Source: Planomicrobium sp. CPCC 101110 | GTDB taxonomy: Bacteria > Bacillota > Bacilli > Bacillales_A > Planococcaceae | Length of the DNA stretch: 64,000 bases | Assembly (NCBI RefSeq): GCF_007859395.1 | Contig: NZ_VOHD01000003.1 | Coordinates: 1,285,028-1,349,027, forward strand | Direction: 5' to 3' | Shown: positions 1 to 7,997 of the stretch, one piece after another | Numbering within the stretch: the first letter of the stretch is position 1 | Layout of the letters: each line of letters begins with the position of its first letter | The notes under the pieces: model-generated | Databases searched by the model: none | What the model was told of the DNA's origin: nothing | What the model saw: only the letters and a program-made list of their open reading frames with translations | Translations under genes and position numbers: made by a program

Positions 1-1062
1 GCGGGAATGGTGTTTATCGGTCCTGAAAGCGGGATTATCGAAAAAATGGGCGATAAGATTGAATCGCGCAAAACCATGATCAAAGCGGGCGTGCCGGTTG
101 TTCCAGGGACCGAAGAAGGCACAAGGACTCTCGAAGAGGCGGCAGAAGCAGCTGAAGGCCTCGGTTATCCCGTTATGTTGAAAGCGAGCAGCGGCGGCGG
201 CGGAATAGGCATGGTCCGCTGTGAAAATGAGCAAGCGCTCAGTCAGCAGTTTGAAGGAGTCAAAAACCGTGCGAAAGCGTATTTCGGGGATGATGTCGTC
301 TTTTTGGAAAAGTTCATCCCGGATGCACGGCATATTGAAGTCCAAATTTTTGGCGACCACCATGGCAATATCGTCCACTTGTTCGAGCGCAATTGCTCTG
401 TGCAGCGGCGCAACCAGAAAGTGATCGAAGAATCGCCGTCGCCGCACTTGCCGCAGGATTCCAGGGAGCGCTTATGCGCCGCAGCTGTGCAGGCAGCCAA
501 AGCTGTCAATTACACCAATGCTGGCACGGTGGAATTTATTGTCGATGGGAACAACGATTTTTACTTTTTGGAGATGAATACGCGCCTTCAAGTCGAGCAT
601 CCTGTGACGGAAGAAGTAACAGGACTGGATTTGGTGGAATGGCAGCTGAAAGTGGCAGCAGGCGAAGCTTTGCCTGGACAAGAAACCATCCAGGCTAAAG
701 GCCACGCCATTGAATACCGTATTTATGCCGAAGACCCGAAAACATTTTTTCCATCGCCGGGAGTGCTGGAGAAGATCGAGTGGGGGAAAGAGGCCCGAAT
801 CGAATCGGGATATGAAGAAGGGAATAGCGTGACGCCATTCTATGACCCGATGATTTCAAAAATCATCATTAAAGGCGGCGACCGGGTGGAGGCTCTGGCA
901 AAGTCACAAAAATTTTTCGGTCATGCCGCAATTACCGGAGTAAAAACGAACATTCCGTTATTTAAAGAGTTTATTGAATCACAGGAATTCGTATCCGGAG
1001 ACTATGCAACATCGGTATTGCCGGGATGGATGGATAAAACAAAGGAGGAAAAAAGACTATGA
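1..1062 (+). CDS. Biotin carboxylase subunit of an acyl-CoA carboxylase (5' end cut by window)
   Basis: The frame is open from the window edge, so about 90-100 N-terminal residues of a ~445-residue biotin carboxylase are missing. The protein carries out ATP-dependent carboxylation of biotin on the carrier protein encoded next. Visible are the glycine-rich ATP-grasp loop (KASSGGGGIGM), EKFIPDARHIEVQIFGD, the QRRNQKVIEESPSP stretch, the metal-binding EMNTRLQVEHPVTE motif and the C-terminal biotin carboxylase domain. The stop overlaps the next start (ATGA), showing translational coupling. The following carrier and carboxyltransferase resemble Bacillus subtilis YngHB and YngE, so this is the YngH-like subunit of a methylcrotonyl-, propionyl- or related acyl-CoA carboxylase rather than the fatty-acid-synthesis AccC. 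The exact substrate cannot be read from the sequence. Confidence 0.9.
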   Translation, partial: AGMVFIGPESGIIEKMGDKIESRKTMIKAGVPVVPGTEEGTRTLEEAAEAAEGLGYPVMLKASSGGGGIGMVRCENEQALSQQFEGVKNRAKAYFGDDVVFLEKFIPDARHIEVQIFGDHHGNIVHLFERNCSVQRRNQKVIEESPSPHLPQDSRERLCAAAVQAAKAVNYTNAGTVEFIVDGNNDFYFLEMNTRLQVEHPVTEEVTGLDLVEWQLKVAAGEALPGQETIQAKGHAIEYRIYAEDPKTFFPSPGVLEKIEWGKEARIESGYEEGNSVTPFYDPMISKIIIKGGDRVEALAKSQKFFGHAAITGVKTNIPLFKEFIESQEFVSGDYATSVLPGWMDKTKEEKRL

Positions 1063-1274
1063 CAGAACTTAAAGCATCAATGGCAGGGACGGTATTGAAT
1101 GTATTAGTGGCAGAAGGCGACGCAGTAACAGCCGGGCAGGCGGTAGTGACAATCGAGTCCATGAAAATGGAAATTCCGATTGAGGCGGAATCCGGAGGCA
1201 AAGTCGAGAAAATCCATGTGGAAGCCGGAAGTTTTGTCAACGAAGAAGACATATTGCTGACATTGGGAGAATAA
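1059..1274 (+). CDS. Stand-alone biotin carrier domain (BCCP-like, YngHB type)
   Basis: A 71-residue protein that is essentially one biotinyl/lipoyl-attachment domain. The biotin-accepting lysine is K36 in ESMKMEI, and the preceding GTVLNVLVAEGDAV and following AGSFVNEEDILLTLGE complete the flattened beta-barrel repeat. It shuttles carboxybiotin between the upstream carboxylase and the downstream carboxyltransferase. Full-size AccB proteins are about 150-160 residues with an N-terminal extension that is missing here; the short form is normal for the Bacillus yng-type operon. It overlaps the upstream gene by 4 bases. Confidence 0.92.
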   Translation: MTELKASMAGTVLNVLVAEGDAVTAGQAVVTIESMKMEIPIEAESGGKVEKIHVEAGSFVNEEDILLTLGE

Positions 1275-1305
1275 GTCTGAAGCTTAAGCAAAGGGGAAGC
1301 GTATT

Positions 1306-2856
1306 ATGACAAAAACAAGCGAGACGACAGGATACAACGAACGGCTGGAACAGAAACTGGCAACAATTTTCGCTGGGGGACATCCCAAATACCATGAAAA
1401 AATGAAAGAGAGCAATAAGCTTTTTGTCCGTGACCGCTTGAATCTTTTGTTTGACAGCGGGGAATACATTGAAGATGGCCGTTTCGCCAATGTAGAAGCG
1501 GGAGACCTTCCGGCGGATGGTGTAGTAACAGCAATCGGCAAAGTAAAAGGCGAGACGGTTTGTGTCATGGCCAATGACTCGACTGTCAAAGCCGGTTCAT
1601 GGGGATCACGGACTGTGGAAAAAATCATCCGCATCCAAGAAACCGCTGAAAAGATGCAAGTGCCGATGCTTTACCTTGTTGATTCCGCAGGAGCACGCAT
1701 CACGGACCAATTGGATATGTTTCCAAACCGTAGGGGTGCGGGACGGATTTTCCATAATCAGGTGAGAATGTCAGGGATGGTTCCTCAAATTTGTTTGTTG
1801 TTTGGTCCTTCAGCAGCGGGCGGGGCATACATACCGGCCTTTTGCGATATCGTCATCATGGTCGAAGGAAACGCATCAATGTATTTGGGCTCGCCGCGGA
1901 TGGCCGAGAAAGTCATCGGCGAAAAAGTGTCCCTCGAAGAAATGGGCGGAGCACGTATGCATTGCACAGTCAGCGGTGTAGGTGATGTGCTTGTTGCCAC
2001 CGAAGAAGAGGCTATCGCTGAAGCCCGCCGCTACTTGGCGTATTTTCCGGCAAACTTTGCATCCAAACCGGAAAAAATCGCGGGAATAGCAGTGAAAGAG
2101 GGACGGCCGCTTGAAGCAATCATACCGGAAAATCAAAATGCTCCTTTTGATATGTATGAATTGATTGGCCAATTGGTTGATGAAGGCAGTTTCTTCGATA
2201 TCAAAAAACTCTTTGCAGGTGAATTGATAACCGGCCTCGCCAGGATTGACGGCCAAGTGGTCGGGATATTGGCCAATCAGCCGAAAGTGAAAGGCGGGGT
2301 ATTGTTTGGTGATTCTGCCGACAAAGGGGCAAAGTTCATAAATCTATGCGATGCATTTTCGATTCCACTCCTGTTCTTGGCTGATGTGCCAGGCTTCATG
2401 ATCGGGACGAAAGTGGAGCGGGCGGGAATTATCCGCCACGGTGCGAAGTTTATTGCAGCCATGAGTTCTGCGACGGTGCCCAAAATCTCAGTCATTGTCC
2501 GTAAAGCATACGGTGCTGGCCTATACGCCATGGCAGGCCCGGCATTTGAACCTGATGTATGTATTGCGCTGCCGACCGCGCAAATTGCCGTCATGGGGCC
2601 AGAAGCGGCTGTGAATGCTGTTTACTCAAACAAAATTGAAGCGATTGAAGATCCGAAAGAACGCTTGAAATATGTGCAGCAAAAACATCAGGAGTATAAA
2701 GAGGAAATCGATATATATAAATTGGCTTCAGAACTGATCATTGATGAAATTGTAGCACCCCATGAATTGAGGAAAGTTCTTGTGCAACGCTTCGCATACT
2801 ATGAAACAAAAGATTTGCCGATGCCATATCGAAAACATGGAGTTTTTCCGGTATAA
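1306..2856 (+). CDS. Acyl-CoA carboxylase carboxyltransferase subunit (YngE-like)
   Basis: A 516-residue carboxyltransferase that moves CO2 from carboxybiotin to an acyl-CoA. Both crotonase-like halves are present: the N-terminal half with VDSAGARITDQ, GRIFHNQVRMSG and GPSAAGGAYIPAFCD, and the C-terminal half with LADVPGFMIGTKVE, RKAYGAGLYAMAG and AVMGPEAAVNAVY. Length and motifs fit the methylcrotonyl/propionyl-CoA carboxylase beta family. An AGGGGAAG-like ribosome site precedes the ATG. In B. subtilis, genes for HMG-CoA lyase and an enoyl-CoA hydratase lie between the carrier and this subunit; here they are absent, so leucine breakdown is possible but not proven. A terminator follows directly. 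Confidence 0.92.
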   Translation: MTKTSETTGYNERLEQKLATIFAGGHPKYHEKMKESNKLFVRDRLNLLFDSGEYIEDGRFANVEAGDLPADGVVTAIGKVKGETVCVMANDSTVKAGSWGSRTVEKIIRIQETAEKMQVPMLYLVDSAGARITDQLDMFPNRRGAGRIFHNQVRMSGMVPQICLLFGPSAAGGAYIPAFCDIVIMVEGNASMYLGSPRMAEKVIGEKVSLEEMGGARMHCTVSGVGDVLVATEEEAIAEARRYLAYFPANFASKPEKIAGIAVKEGRPLEAIIPENQNAPFDMYELIGQLVDEGSFFDIKKLFAGELITGLARIDGQVVGILANQPKVKGGVLFGDSADKGAKFINLCDAFSIPLLFLADVPGFMIGTKVERAGIIRHGAKFIAAMSSATVPKISVIVRKAYGAGLYAMAGPAFEPDVCIALPTAQIAVMGPEAAVNAVYSNKIEAIEDPKERLKYVQQKHQEYKEEIDIYKLASELIIDEIVAPHELRKVLVQRFAYYETKDLPMPYRKHGVFPV

Positions 2857-2870
2857 TAAAATCAATTGTA

Positions 2871-2900
2871 AAGTCTGCCTTTTACAGGCAGGCTTTTTTA
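2871..2900 (+). terminator. Rho-independent terminator of the carboxylase operon
   Basis: A GC-rich hairpin (TCTGCCT / AGGCAGG around a short TTTAC loop) is followed by a run of T. It lies 15 bases after the carboxyltransferase stop codon. Confidence 0.85.
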
Positions 2901-2936
2901 TAAGCGAAAATACTGACGCGTCGGGAGGCGGAGGGG

Positions 2937-3794
2937 ATGAAATTCGCCATTGTTGGAGCAGGGGCGGTCGGTTTGCTGACAGCTTGTCTGCTGAAAGACG
3001 CAGGCAACGAAGTACAGCTTATTGTGCGGAGAGAAGAGCAGGCGAAACTGATCAACGGGCAAGGCGTATTAAAAGGGGGCGTCCGTTACAATATAACAGC
3101 TAACACCGGCTGGCAGGCCATTGCACCTGAAGAATATGTCGTTGTAGCTGTAAAATATGACGGTTTGAAAAACGTACTCCCTTTCTTGCAAACTCGAGCA
3201 TTGACCAACCCGGTTGTTTTTCTGCAAAATGGAATGCTTCATATTGAAACTATCACAAAGCTTCCACAAACGAATATTGCAGCGGCCAGTGTCGAGCATG
3301 GCGTAGTTAAGGTAAGCGACCATGAAATCCGCCACACTGGGAACGGAGTCTATAAATTCGCTTTGTTAAAAGGCGAGGGGAACATCTTCCGGCCGCTGAC
3401 AGCAATGCCCGGAGTCCGGGCGGAATGGCATGACGATGCTGACCGATTGCTGTTCCGAAAGGTGTTGTTGAATGCTTTGATCAATCCGCTGACAGCGCTG
3501 ATGGAGTTGAAAAACGGACAATTGTTGTCTAACCCCTATGCTTTTGCATTGCTGGAAAGGATGTATGAGGAGTTGGCCGATGCTTTTCCTGAAATGGTTT
3601 CATTGCTGCCGTTTGAAGAAGTGGCTGCACTTTGCAATTCAACATCCGAAAACACTTCCTCGATGCTTGCCGATAAATTAGCAGGCAAAAAAATGGAGCT
3701 GGACACAATCTTATTGTACACATTAAACCGTTCAAAAAAAGAGCTGCCGATACTGCAATCGGTATATCAGTTATTAAAATCCTACGAGGTATAA
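2937..3794 (+). CDS. panE: Ketopantoate reductase family protein (YlbQ-like)
   Basis: A 285-residue NADPH-dependent oxidoreductase of the ApbA/PanE family, which reduces 2-dehydropantoate to pantoate for pantothenate and CoA synthesis. The N terminus is a Rossmann fold (AIVGAGAVGLLTACLL). VFLQNGM and the C-terminal helical domain with RKVLLNALINPLTALMELKN carry the lysine and asparagine positions typical of the family. The start is ATG after GGAGGCGGAGG. In B. subtilis the homologue ylbQ also lies just upstream of bshC and mraZ, which supports the call. Several PanE paralogues act on other 2-oxo acids, so substrate specificity is inferred. Confidence 0.82.
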   Translation: MKFAIVGAGAVGLLTACLLKDAGNEVQLIVRREEQAKLINGQGVLKGGVRYNITANTGWQAIAPEEYVVVAVKYDGLKNVLPFLQTRALTNPVVFLQNGMLHIETITKLPQTNIAAASVEHGVVKVSDHEIRHTGNGVYKFALLKGEGNIFRPLTAMPGVRAEWHDDADRLLFRKVLLNALINPLTALMELKNGQLLSNPYAFALLERMYEELADAFPEMVSLLPFEEVAALCNSTSENTSSMLADKLAGKKMELDTILLYTLNRSKKELPILQSVYQLLKSYEV

Positions 3795-3797
3795 GTG

Positions 3798-4193
3798 ATG
3801 ATTATCATACAAACTATTGGAGCCGTTTTTATCTTTGCTCCATTTATCGCCTTCATTCTAATCTTTTTAGCTGCACGCAAAGCTTTGCACCGTAAAGCTT
3901 TTGCAGTAGCCGCAGATTTCACGACACTGCTGCTATTTTTTGCTATACCAGTGATGATTTATGCGGTATGGAATTATAAAGCGTCGGTTCTTATTGTTTT
4001 TATCGCAATTTTGCTTGCCATCGGCTTTTTGGTCGTCGAATGGAAGAGTACAAAAGAAATCAACATTCCGGCCTTTTTGCGCAAAACATGGCGAATGTAT
4101 TTTCTGGTTTTGACTTTCGCTTACTTTGTTATTTGGATGGCGGGTTTCTTTTATACAGTCAGCGGTTTTCTTTTGGACAATTACGGAGCTTAA
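3798..4193 (+). CDS. DUF3397-type small membrane protein
   Basis: A protein of about 131 residues that is almost entirely hydrophobic, with roughly four predicted membrane segments separated by short basic stretches (ARKALHRK, EWKSTKE, LRKTWR). Its position between panE-like and bshC genes, size and hydropathy fit the DUF3397 family found here in Bacillales; no function is established. A GTG lies directly before the ATG in frame; the ATG is chosen because GAGGT stands 7 bases upstream of it. It begins only 3 bases after the previous stop, so the two genes are probably co-transcribed. Confidence 0.7.
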   Translation: MIIIQTIGAVFIFAPFIAFILIFLAARKALHRKAFAVAADFTTLLLFFAIPVMIYAVWNYKASVLIVFIAILLAIGFLVVEWKSTKEINIPAFLRKTWRMYFLVLTFAYFVIWMAGFFYTVSGFLLDNYGA

Positions 4194-4195
4194 GG

Positions 4196-4234
4196 TCGGC
4201 CTGGCGCACTTCAATAGCGCTCTGCCGATTTTTT
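4196..4234 (+). terminator. Probable terminator after the DUF3397 gene
   Basis: An imperfect hairpin (TCGGC..GGCGC pairing with GCGC..GCCGA, loop about 9 bases, two central mismatches) is followed by six T. It starts 3 bases after the stop codon. Confidence 0.6.
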
Positions 4235-4274
4235 ATGGTTAGAAATCCAGGGCGGTTTTTTTTTGTCCAGTTCC

Positions 4275-4385
4275 GTCGCCTAGCCCCTCGAGGCCGCTTC
4301 GGTCTCTCCGTCCATGGCAGAAACCGCCATGTTCGGCAAGCCCTCCAGCGCTTGTCGGGGCTGCACAGGCGCCTGCGCTTTTCTT
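4275..4385 (+). repeat. GC-rich structured intergenic repeat of Bacillales type
   Basis: A GC-rich block in an otherwise AT-rich intergenic region. CGCCT plus AGCCCC at 4277-4287 pair with GGGGCT and AGGCG at 4357-4371 (a 4-base bulge between), and an inner hairpin CATGGC/GCCATG lies at 4313-4331. I recognise the pattern CGCCTAGCCCCTCG ... CCAGCGCTTGTCGGGGCTG ... AGGCGCCTGCGCTTTTCTT as an interspersed repeat common in Bacillaceae and Planococcaceae intergenic DNA, recalled from general knowledge and not searched. It has no coding potential. Confidence 0.65.
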
Positions 4386-4400
4386 TGCAAGCCAAATATT

Positions 4401-4429
4401 TTTTCAAGTTTGTTTTGGTCTGCTATAGT
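4401..4429 (+). promoter_or_regulatory. Possible sigma-A promoter for bshC
   Basis: The -10 element is TATAGT (4424-4429) with a weak -35 TTTTCA 17 bases upstream. It lies immediately downstream of the structured repeat and 36 bases before the bshC start. Confidence 0.4.
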
Positions 4430-4465
4430 AAAAGTTAATGTAAAGGGAAAAGGGGACTTTTTTTC

Positions 4466-6085
4466 ATGAGGTTAGAACAACACTATACAGCTCCACCGAG
4501 CAAATTGATGAGGGATTACATACATGGCGAGCATACGATTCGCCGATATTTTTCGTACGAACCGCTCCAGTCGGAATTCAGTGCCAGGTTGGAGAAACTT
4601 CGCACCCATGCTGCAGACAGAGAAAAACTCAGCAGGATTATGCGCAATTTCATGGAACCGAATGGGATTTCCGAAGCGGCATCGGCTCATTTGGACGATT
4701 TTAGAAACGGGGCGCCTGTAATAGTTACTGGCCAGCAGGCGGGGCTTTTGACTGGTCCGCTCTATACCGTACATAAGGCGATTTCCGTGATTGTATTAGC
4801 AAAACAAGCTTCTGAGCAGCTGCAGACGAAGGTTGTTCCGGTTTTCTGGATAGCTGGCGAAGACCATGACTTGGCAGAAATCAGCCATTTGTACCGGGAA
4901 GTGAACCATCGTGTGGATAAGTTGAATTTTCCGCATGCGGAATACGGAAAAAATTCCGCCTCCACCGCTGTCTTGAATCATGATAAAGTCCGGACTTTCT
5001 TGGAAGAATATTTCCGCAGCCTGCCAGAGACGGAACATTCAAAAAGCCTTCACCAGCTAGTGTTCTCTTACTTGGAAAAAGCGGAAACATTCACGGATTT
5101 CTTTGCAGCAATCTTGAATTATTTTTTCAGCGAAGAAGGGCTGCTTTATATCGATGCGGCTTTTCCCGAACTTCGGCAGTATGAATCCGTTTATTTCGAG
5201 AAGCTGATCGAGAAATCGGAAGAAATCGCTGCGACTGTCTATGAGACAGAGCAAGCTCTGGCGAAGGACGGATATAGCGCCGTTATCGGTGCTGAAAAAG
5301 ACGCCGCCAATCTTTTCATTACAGTAAAAGGAGAGCGGATTTTGCTTCAGCGTGAAGGAAGCAGGTTCTTTGGCAACAATGGTGCAGTGTCGTTCACTTA
5401 TGAGGAGCTGATGGATATCGCGAAAACATCTCCTGAACGGTTGAGCAACAATGTCGTGACCCGGCCGATCATGCAGGAAATGGTTTTTCCAGTCTTGGCG
5501 TTCGTCGGCGGACCAGGTGAAATTGCTTACTGGGCGGCGTTCAAAGGAGCATTCAACTTGTTGGGAATGGAAATGCCTGTTGTGATGCCTCGCTTGAATA
5601 TGACATTGATCACTCGGCAAACTGAAACGCTGCTGAAAAGATACAATCTCACTTTCATGGACGTGGTCAATGATCGGAAAATAACGGCTTTGAAGGCTGA
5701 GTTGGAAGATGCAATTCGTGAGAAAAAGGCGGAATCATTGGTTGACAGTCTGAAAGAAAAAATAGAAGCCGAATACGAGGAAGTCAAAGAGCAGTTCATG
5801 CAAGTCAGTAAAGGGCTGGAGCCGATTGTTGAGAAGAATTTGCAGATTCATTTGAAGCAGCTGACATTCCTTAAGAATAAACTCCAGGATGAAGTGATGC
5901 TGAAGCATAGCACCCAGTTCAACCACTATGCATTTATTGAAAATGAACTGCTCCCGAATAACGGATTCCAAGAACGGATCTACAACCCGTTTCCCTATAT
6001 GAATCTGTATGGGGAGGAACTGGTAAAAGATATATTGAAATTGCGAATTCCATATGACAAAAATCACAAAATAATCTATCTGTAA
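4466..6085 (+). CDS. bshC: Putative cysteine ligase BshC of bacillithiol synthesis
   Basis: A 539-residue protein matching the usual BshC length. It is thought to add cysteine to glucosaminyl-malate in the last step of bacillithiol synthesis, the major low-molecular-weight thiol of Bacillales. Recognisable family segments are VTGQQAGLLTGPLYTVHKAIS, FWIAGEDHDLAEI, SNNVVTRPIMQEMVFPVLAF and GGPGEIAYWA near the middle, followed by a long C-terminal coiled coil (roughly residues 410-480) and YNPFPYMNLYGEELV at the end. AAAGGGG about 11 bases before the ATG serves as ribosome site. It lies directly upstream of mraZ, as yllA does in B. subtilis. It appears monocistronic, with its own promoter and terminator. 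Confidence 0.92.
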   Translation: MRLEQHYTAPPSKLMRDYIHGEHTIRRYFSYEPLQSEFSARLEKLRTHAADREKLSRIMRNFMEPNGISEAASAHLDDFRNGAPVIVTGQQAGLLTGPLYTVHKAISVIVLAKQASEQLQTKVVPVFWIAGEDHDLAEISHLYREVNHRVDKLNFPHAEYGKNSASTAVLNHDKVRTFLEEYFRSLPETEHSKSLHQLVFSYLEKAETFTDFFAAILNYFFSEEGLLYIDAAFPELRQYESVYFEKLIEKSEEIAATVYETEQALAKDGYSAVIGAEKDAANLFITVKGERILLQREGSRFFGNNGAVSFTYEELMDIAKTSPERLSNNVVTRPIMQEMVFPVLAFVGGPGEIAYWAAFKGAFNLLGMEMPVVMPRLNMTLITRQTETLLKRYNLTFMDVVNDRKITALKAELEDAIREKKAESLVDSLKEKIEAEYEEVKEQFMQVSKGLEPIVEKNLQIHLKQLTFLKNKLQDEVMLKHSTQFNHYAFIENELLPNNGFQERIYNPFPYMNLYGEELVKDILKLRIPYDKNHKIIYL

Positions 6086-6093
6086 CTAGCTAA

Positions 6094-6117
6094 AGTCTGC
6101 CTCGGCAGGCTTTTTTG
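6094..6117 (+). terminator. Terminator of bshC
   Basis: A short hairpin built on GTCTGCC / GGCAGGC with a CTC-type loop, followed by TTTTTT, begins 9 bases after the bshC stop. Confidence 0.85.
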
Positions 6118-6176
6118 CGTCTCAAGAAGACATAATGAGATGAAATTATGTAACATTCATGAAATATTTCAAAAAC

Positions 6177-6206
6177 AAGTGGTGACAAGTGGGGGATTGT
6201 GGTACA
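6177..6206 (+). promoter_or_regulatory. MraZ operator: three GTGG boxes at 10-base spacing
   Basis: Three TGG-centred boxes occur at exactly 10-base intervals (T of TGG at 6180, 6190 and 6200; flanks AAGTGG, AAGTGGGG, TTGTGG). MraZ proteins are known to bind direct TGGGN-like repeats, one per helical turn, upstream of mraZ. The site ends about 28 bases before the mraZ ATG and probably mediates autoregulation of the division cluster. I could not identify the overlapping promoter hexamers with confidence. Confidence 0.75.
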
Positions 6207-6233
6207 TTAATTACAATAAGTGGGGTGAAGGGA

Positions 6234-6665
6234 ATGTTCATGGGCGAATATCAACATAGCGTTGATGCAAAGGGTCGATTAATCATACCGGCTAAGTTCC
6301 GTGAACAGCTCGGAGAAAATTTTGTCATTACCCGAGGCCTTGATCAATGCTTATTTGGCTACACAATGGATGAATGGAAGAAGATCGAAGAAAAGCTGAG
6401 AGAGCTGCCGGTCACTAAGAAAGACGCCCGTGCTTTCACCCGATTCTTTTTTTCTGGAGCTACGGAAGTGGAGCTCGACAAACAAGGGCGCGTCAATATT
6501 CCTTCAACATTGCTTTCATATGCGCAACTTAAAAAAGAATGCATCGTCCTAGGAGTGTCCAATCGTTTTGAAATTTGGGCAAAAGATTCATGGGAAGACT
6601 ATTTCGCTGAATCTGAGGATTCGTTTAATGACATTGCGGAGAATTTGGCGGATTTTGATTTTTAA
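6234..6665 (+). CDS. mraZ: Transcriptional regulator MraZ
   Basis: A 143-residue DNA-binding protein of the SpoVT/AbrB-like double-barrel family, first gene of the dcw cluster and its transcriptional regulator. The start [16 protein letters not shown] is chosen over an upstream in-frame GTG because GGGGTGAAGGG stands just before it and the B. subtilis protein begins identically. Both MraZ half-repeats are visible, each with a DxKGR / DKQGRVNIP signature (about residues 11-15 and 81-90), as is [14 protein letters not shown]-like sequence between them. The three-box operator upstream fits autoregulation. rsmH follows closely. Confidence 0.96.
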   Translation: MFMGEYQHSVDAKGRLIIPAKFREQLGENFVITRGLDQCLFGYTMDEWKKIEEKLRELPVTKKDARAFTRFFFSGATEVELDKQGRVNIPSTLLSYAQLKKECIVLGVSNRFEIWAKDSWEDYFAESEDSFNDIAENLADFDF

Positions 6666-6686
6666 AAATTGAACGGAGGGATTGGA

Positions 6687-7625
6687 TTGTTCGACCACAC
6701 TACGGTTTTACTTCGAGAAACTGTTGATGGACTGAACATTCGCCCTAACGGTATTTATGTGGACTGCACGCTTGGCGGAGCGGGGCACAGTGAATATTTG
6801 GTACAGCAACTTTCAGATGAGGGTCATCTTTATTGTTTTGACCAAGACACAACAGCGATTACACACGCAAAAGAGAGACTGCAAAACTACTTACATAGGA
6901 TCACGTTTATTCACGCGAACTTTAAATTCATTAAAGAAGAGCTTGCCATGCGGGGTGTAGAGAAAGTTGACGGCATTTTATATGACCTCGGCGTTTCTTC
7001 TCCCCAACTCGATACTCCTGAAAGGGGATTCAGTTACCATAATGATGCCCCTTTAGATATGCGAATGGACCAGTCAGCTGAATTGAGCGCTTATCATGTT
7101 GTCAATGATTGGCCGTATGAAGACCTAGTAAGAATATTTTACCGTTACGGCGAAGAAAAGTTTTCAAAACAGATTGCACGAAAAATAGAAGCAGCAAGAG
7201 AAAAACAGCCGATCGAAACGACCGGACAATTGGTTGAATGCATCAAAGACGGTATTCCCGCTTTTGCGAGACGGACTGGCGGACATCCGGCGAAAAGGGT
7301 GTTTCAAGCTATCCGAATTGCGGTCAATGATGAACTGGGAGCAGCTGAAACATCGCTGCAAGATGCTATCGGATTGTTGGCAGTAAACGGGAGAATCAGT
7401 GTAATTACGTTCCACTCGCTAGAAGACAGGCTTTGCAAAACGATTTTCAAGGAAGCGTCCTCATTGCCTGAATTGCCGCCAAACATGCCTATGATTCCAG
7501 CAGGAATGGAACCGATTCTGAAATTGGTCACAAGAAAACCCATTCTTCCATCAGAAGAAGAACTTGCGCAAAACAACCGGTCACGGTCAGCAAAGCTGCG
7601 AATTGCAGAAAAAATAAGAGAGTAA
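6687..7625 (+). CDS. rsmH: 16S rRNA (cytosine1402-N4)-methyltransferase
   Basis: A 312-residue SAM-dependent methyltransferase that modifies C1402 in the decoding centre of 16S rRNA. The SAM motif is [39 protein letters not shown] and the C-terminal [10 protein letters not shown] are typical MraW signatures. I place the start at the TTG at 6687, six bases after GGAGGG, giving [16 protein letters not shown] like the B. subtilis start; an upstream TTG at 6669 would put the ribosome site inside the gene. Second gene of the dcw cluster. Confidence 0.96.
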   Translation: MFDHTTVLLRETVDGLNIRPNGIYVDCTLGGAGHSEYLVQQLSDEGHLYCFDQDTTAITHAKERLQNYLHRITFIHANFKFIKEELAMRGVEKVDGILYDLGVSSPQLDTPERGFSYHNDAPLDMRMDQSAELSAYHVVNDWPYEDLVRIFYRYGEEKFSKQIARKIEAAREKQPIETTGQLVECIKDGIPAFARRTGGHPAKRVFQAIRIAVNDELGAAETSLQDAIGLLAVNGRISVITFHSLEDRLCKTIFKEASSLPELPPNMPMIPAGMEPILKLVTRKPILPSEEELAQNNRSRSAKLRIAEKIRE

Positions 7626-7637
7626 GGACGTGTTCAA

Positions 7638-7997
7638 ATGGCGTTGAATGCTACTAAAGAAACCTACATACAACAGCCGGCCGTTCCTCAAAACCCGGAG
7701 CGGCAACCGGTACGGAAAAAGAGTCCCATTACAACAGGCGAGAAAGTTTTGTATTTTTCATTTCTGGCCGCACTCGTAATGTGTGCGTTATTGGTTCTTC
7801 AAAACCAATCCGCCATCCAATCGTCTACTCAAGAAATCCAAACAATCGAACATTCAATCGACGAAATAACGAAACAAAACAAAGATTTGTCTGTACAAAT
7901 GAAAGAAAACTCTACATATGAGCGCATTATGGGTATAGCTAAAGAGCGGGGCCTAAAATCAAATGAGCAAAATGTAAAGGTAGTGCCAGGACAATGA
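7638..7997 (+). CDS. ftsL: Cell division protein FtsL
   Basis: A 119-residue bitopic membrane protein. The basic cytoplasmic N terminus (about 34 residues, RQPVRKKSP) is followed by one membrane segment (YFSFLAALVMCALLVLQ, about residues 38-55) and an extracytoplasmic coiled coil (IQTIEHSIDEITKQNKDL). FtsL forms the divisome subcomplex with DivIB and DivIC. Assignment rests on size, topology and position between rsmH and the division PBP. The stop overlaps the next start by 4 bases. Confidence 0.9.
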   Translation: MALNATKETYIQQPAVPQNPERQPVRKKSPITTGEKVLYFSFLAALVMCALLVLQNQSAIQSSTQEIQTIEHSIDEITKQNKDLSVQMKENSTYERIMGIAKERGLKSNEQNVKVVPGQ

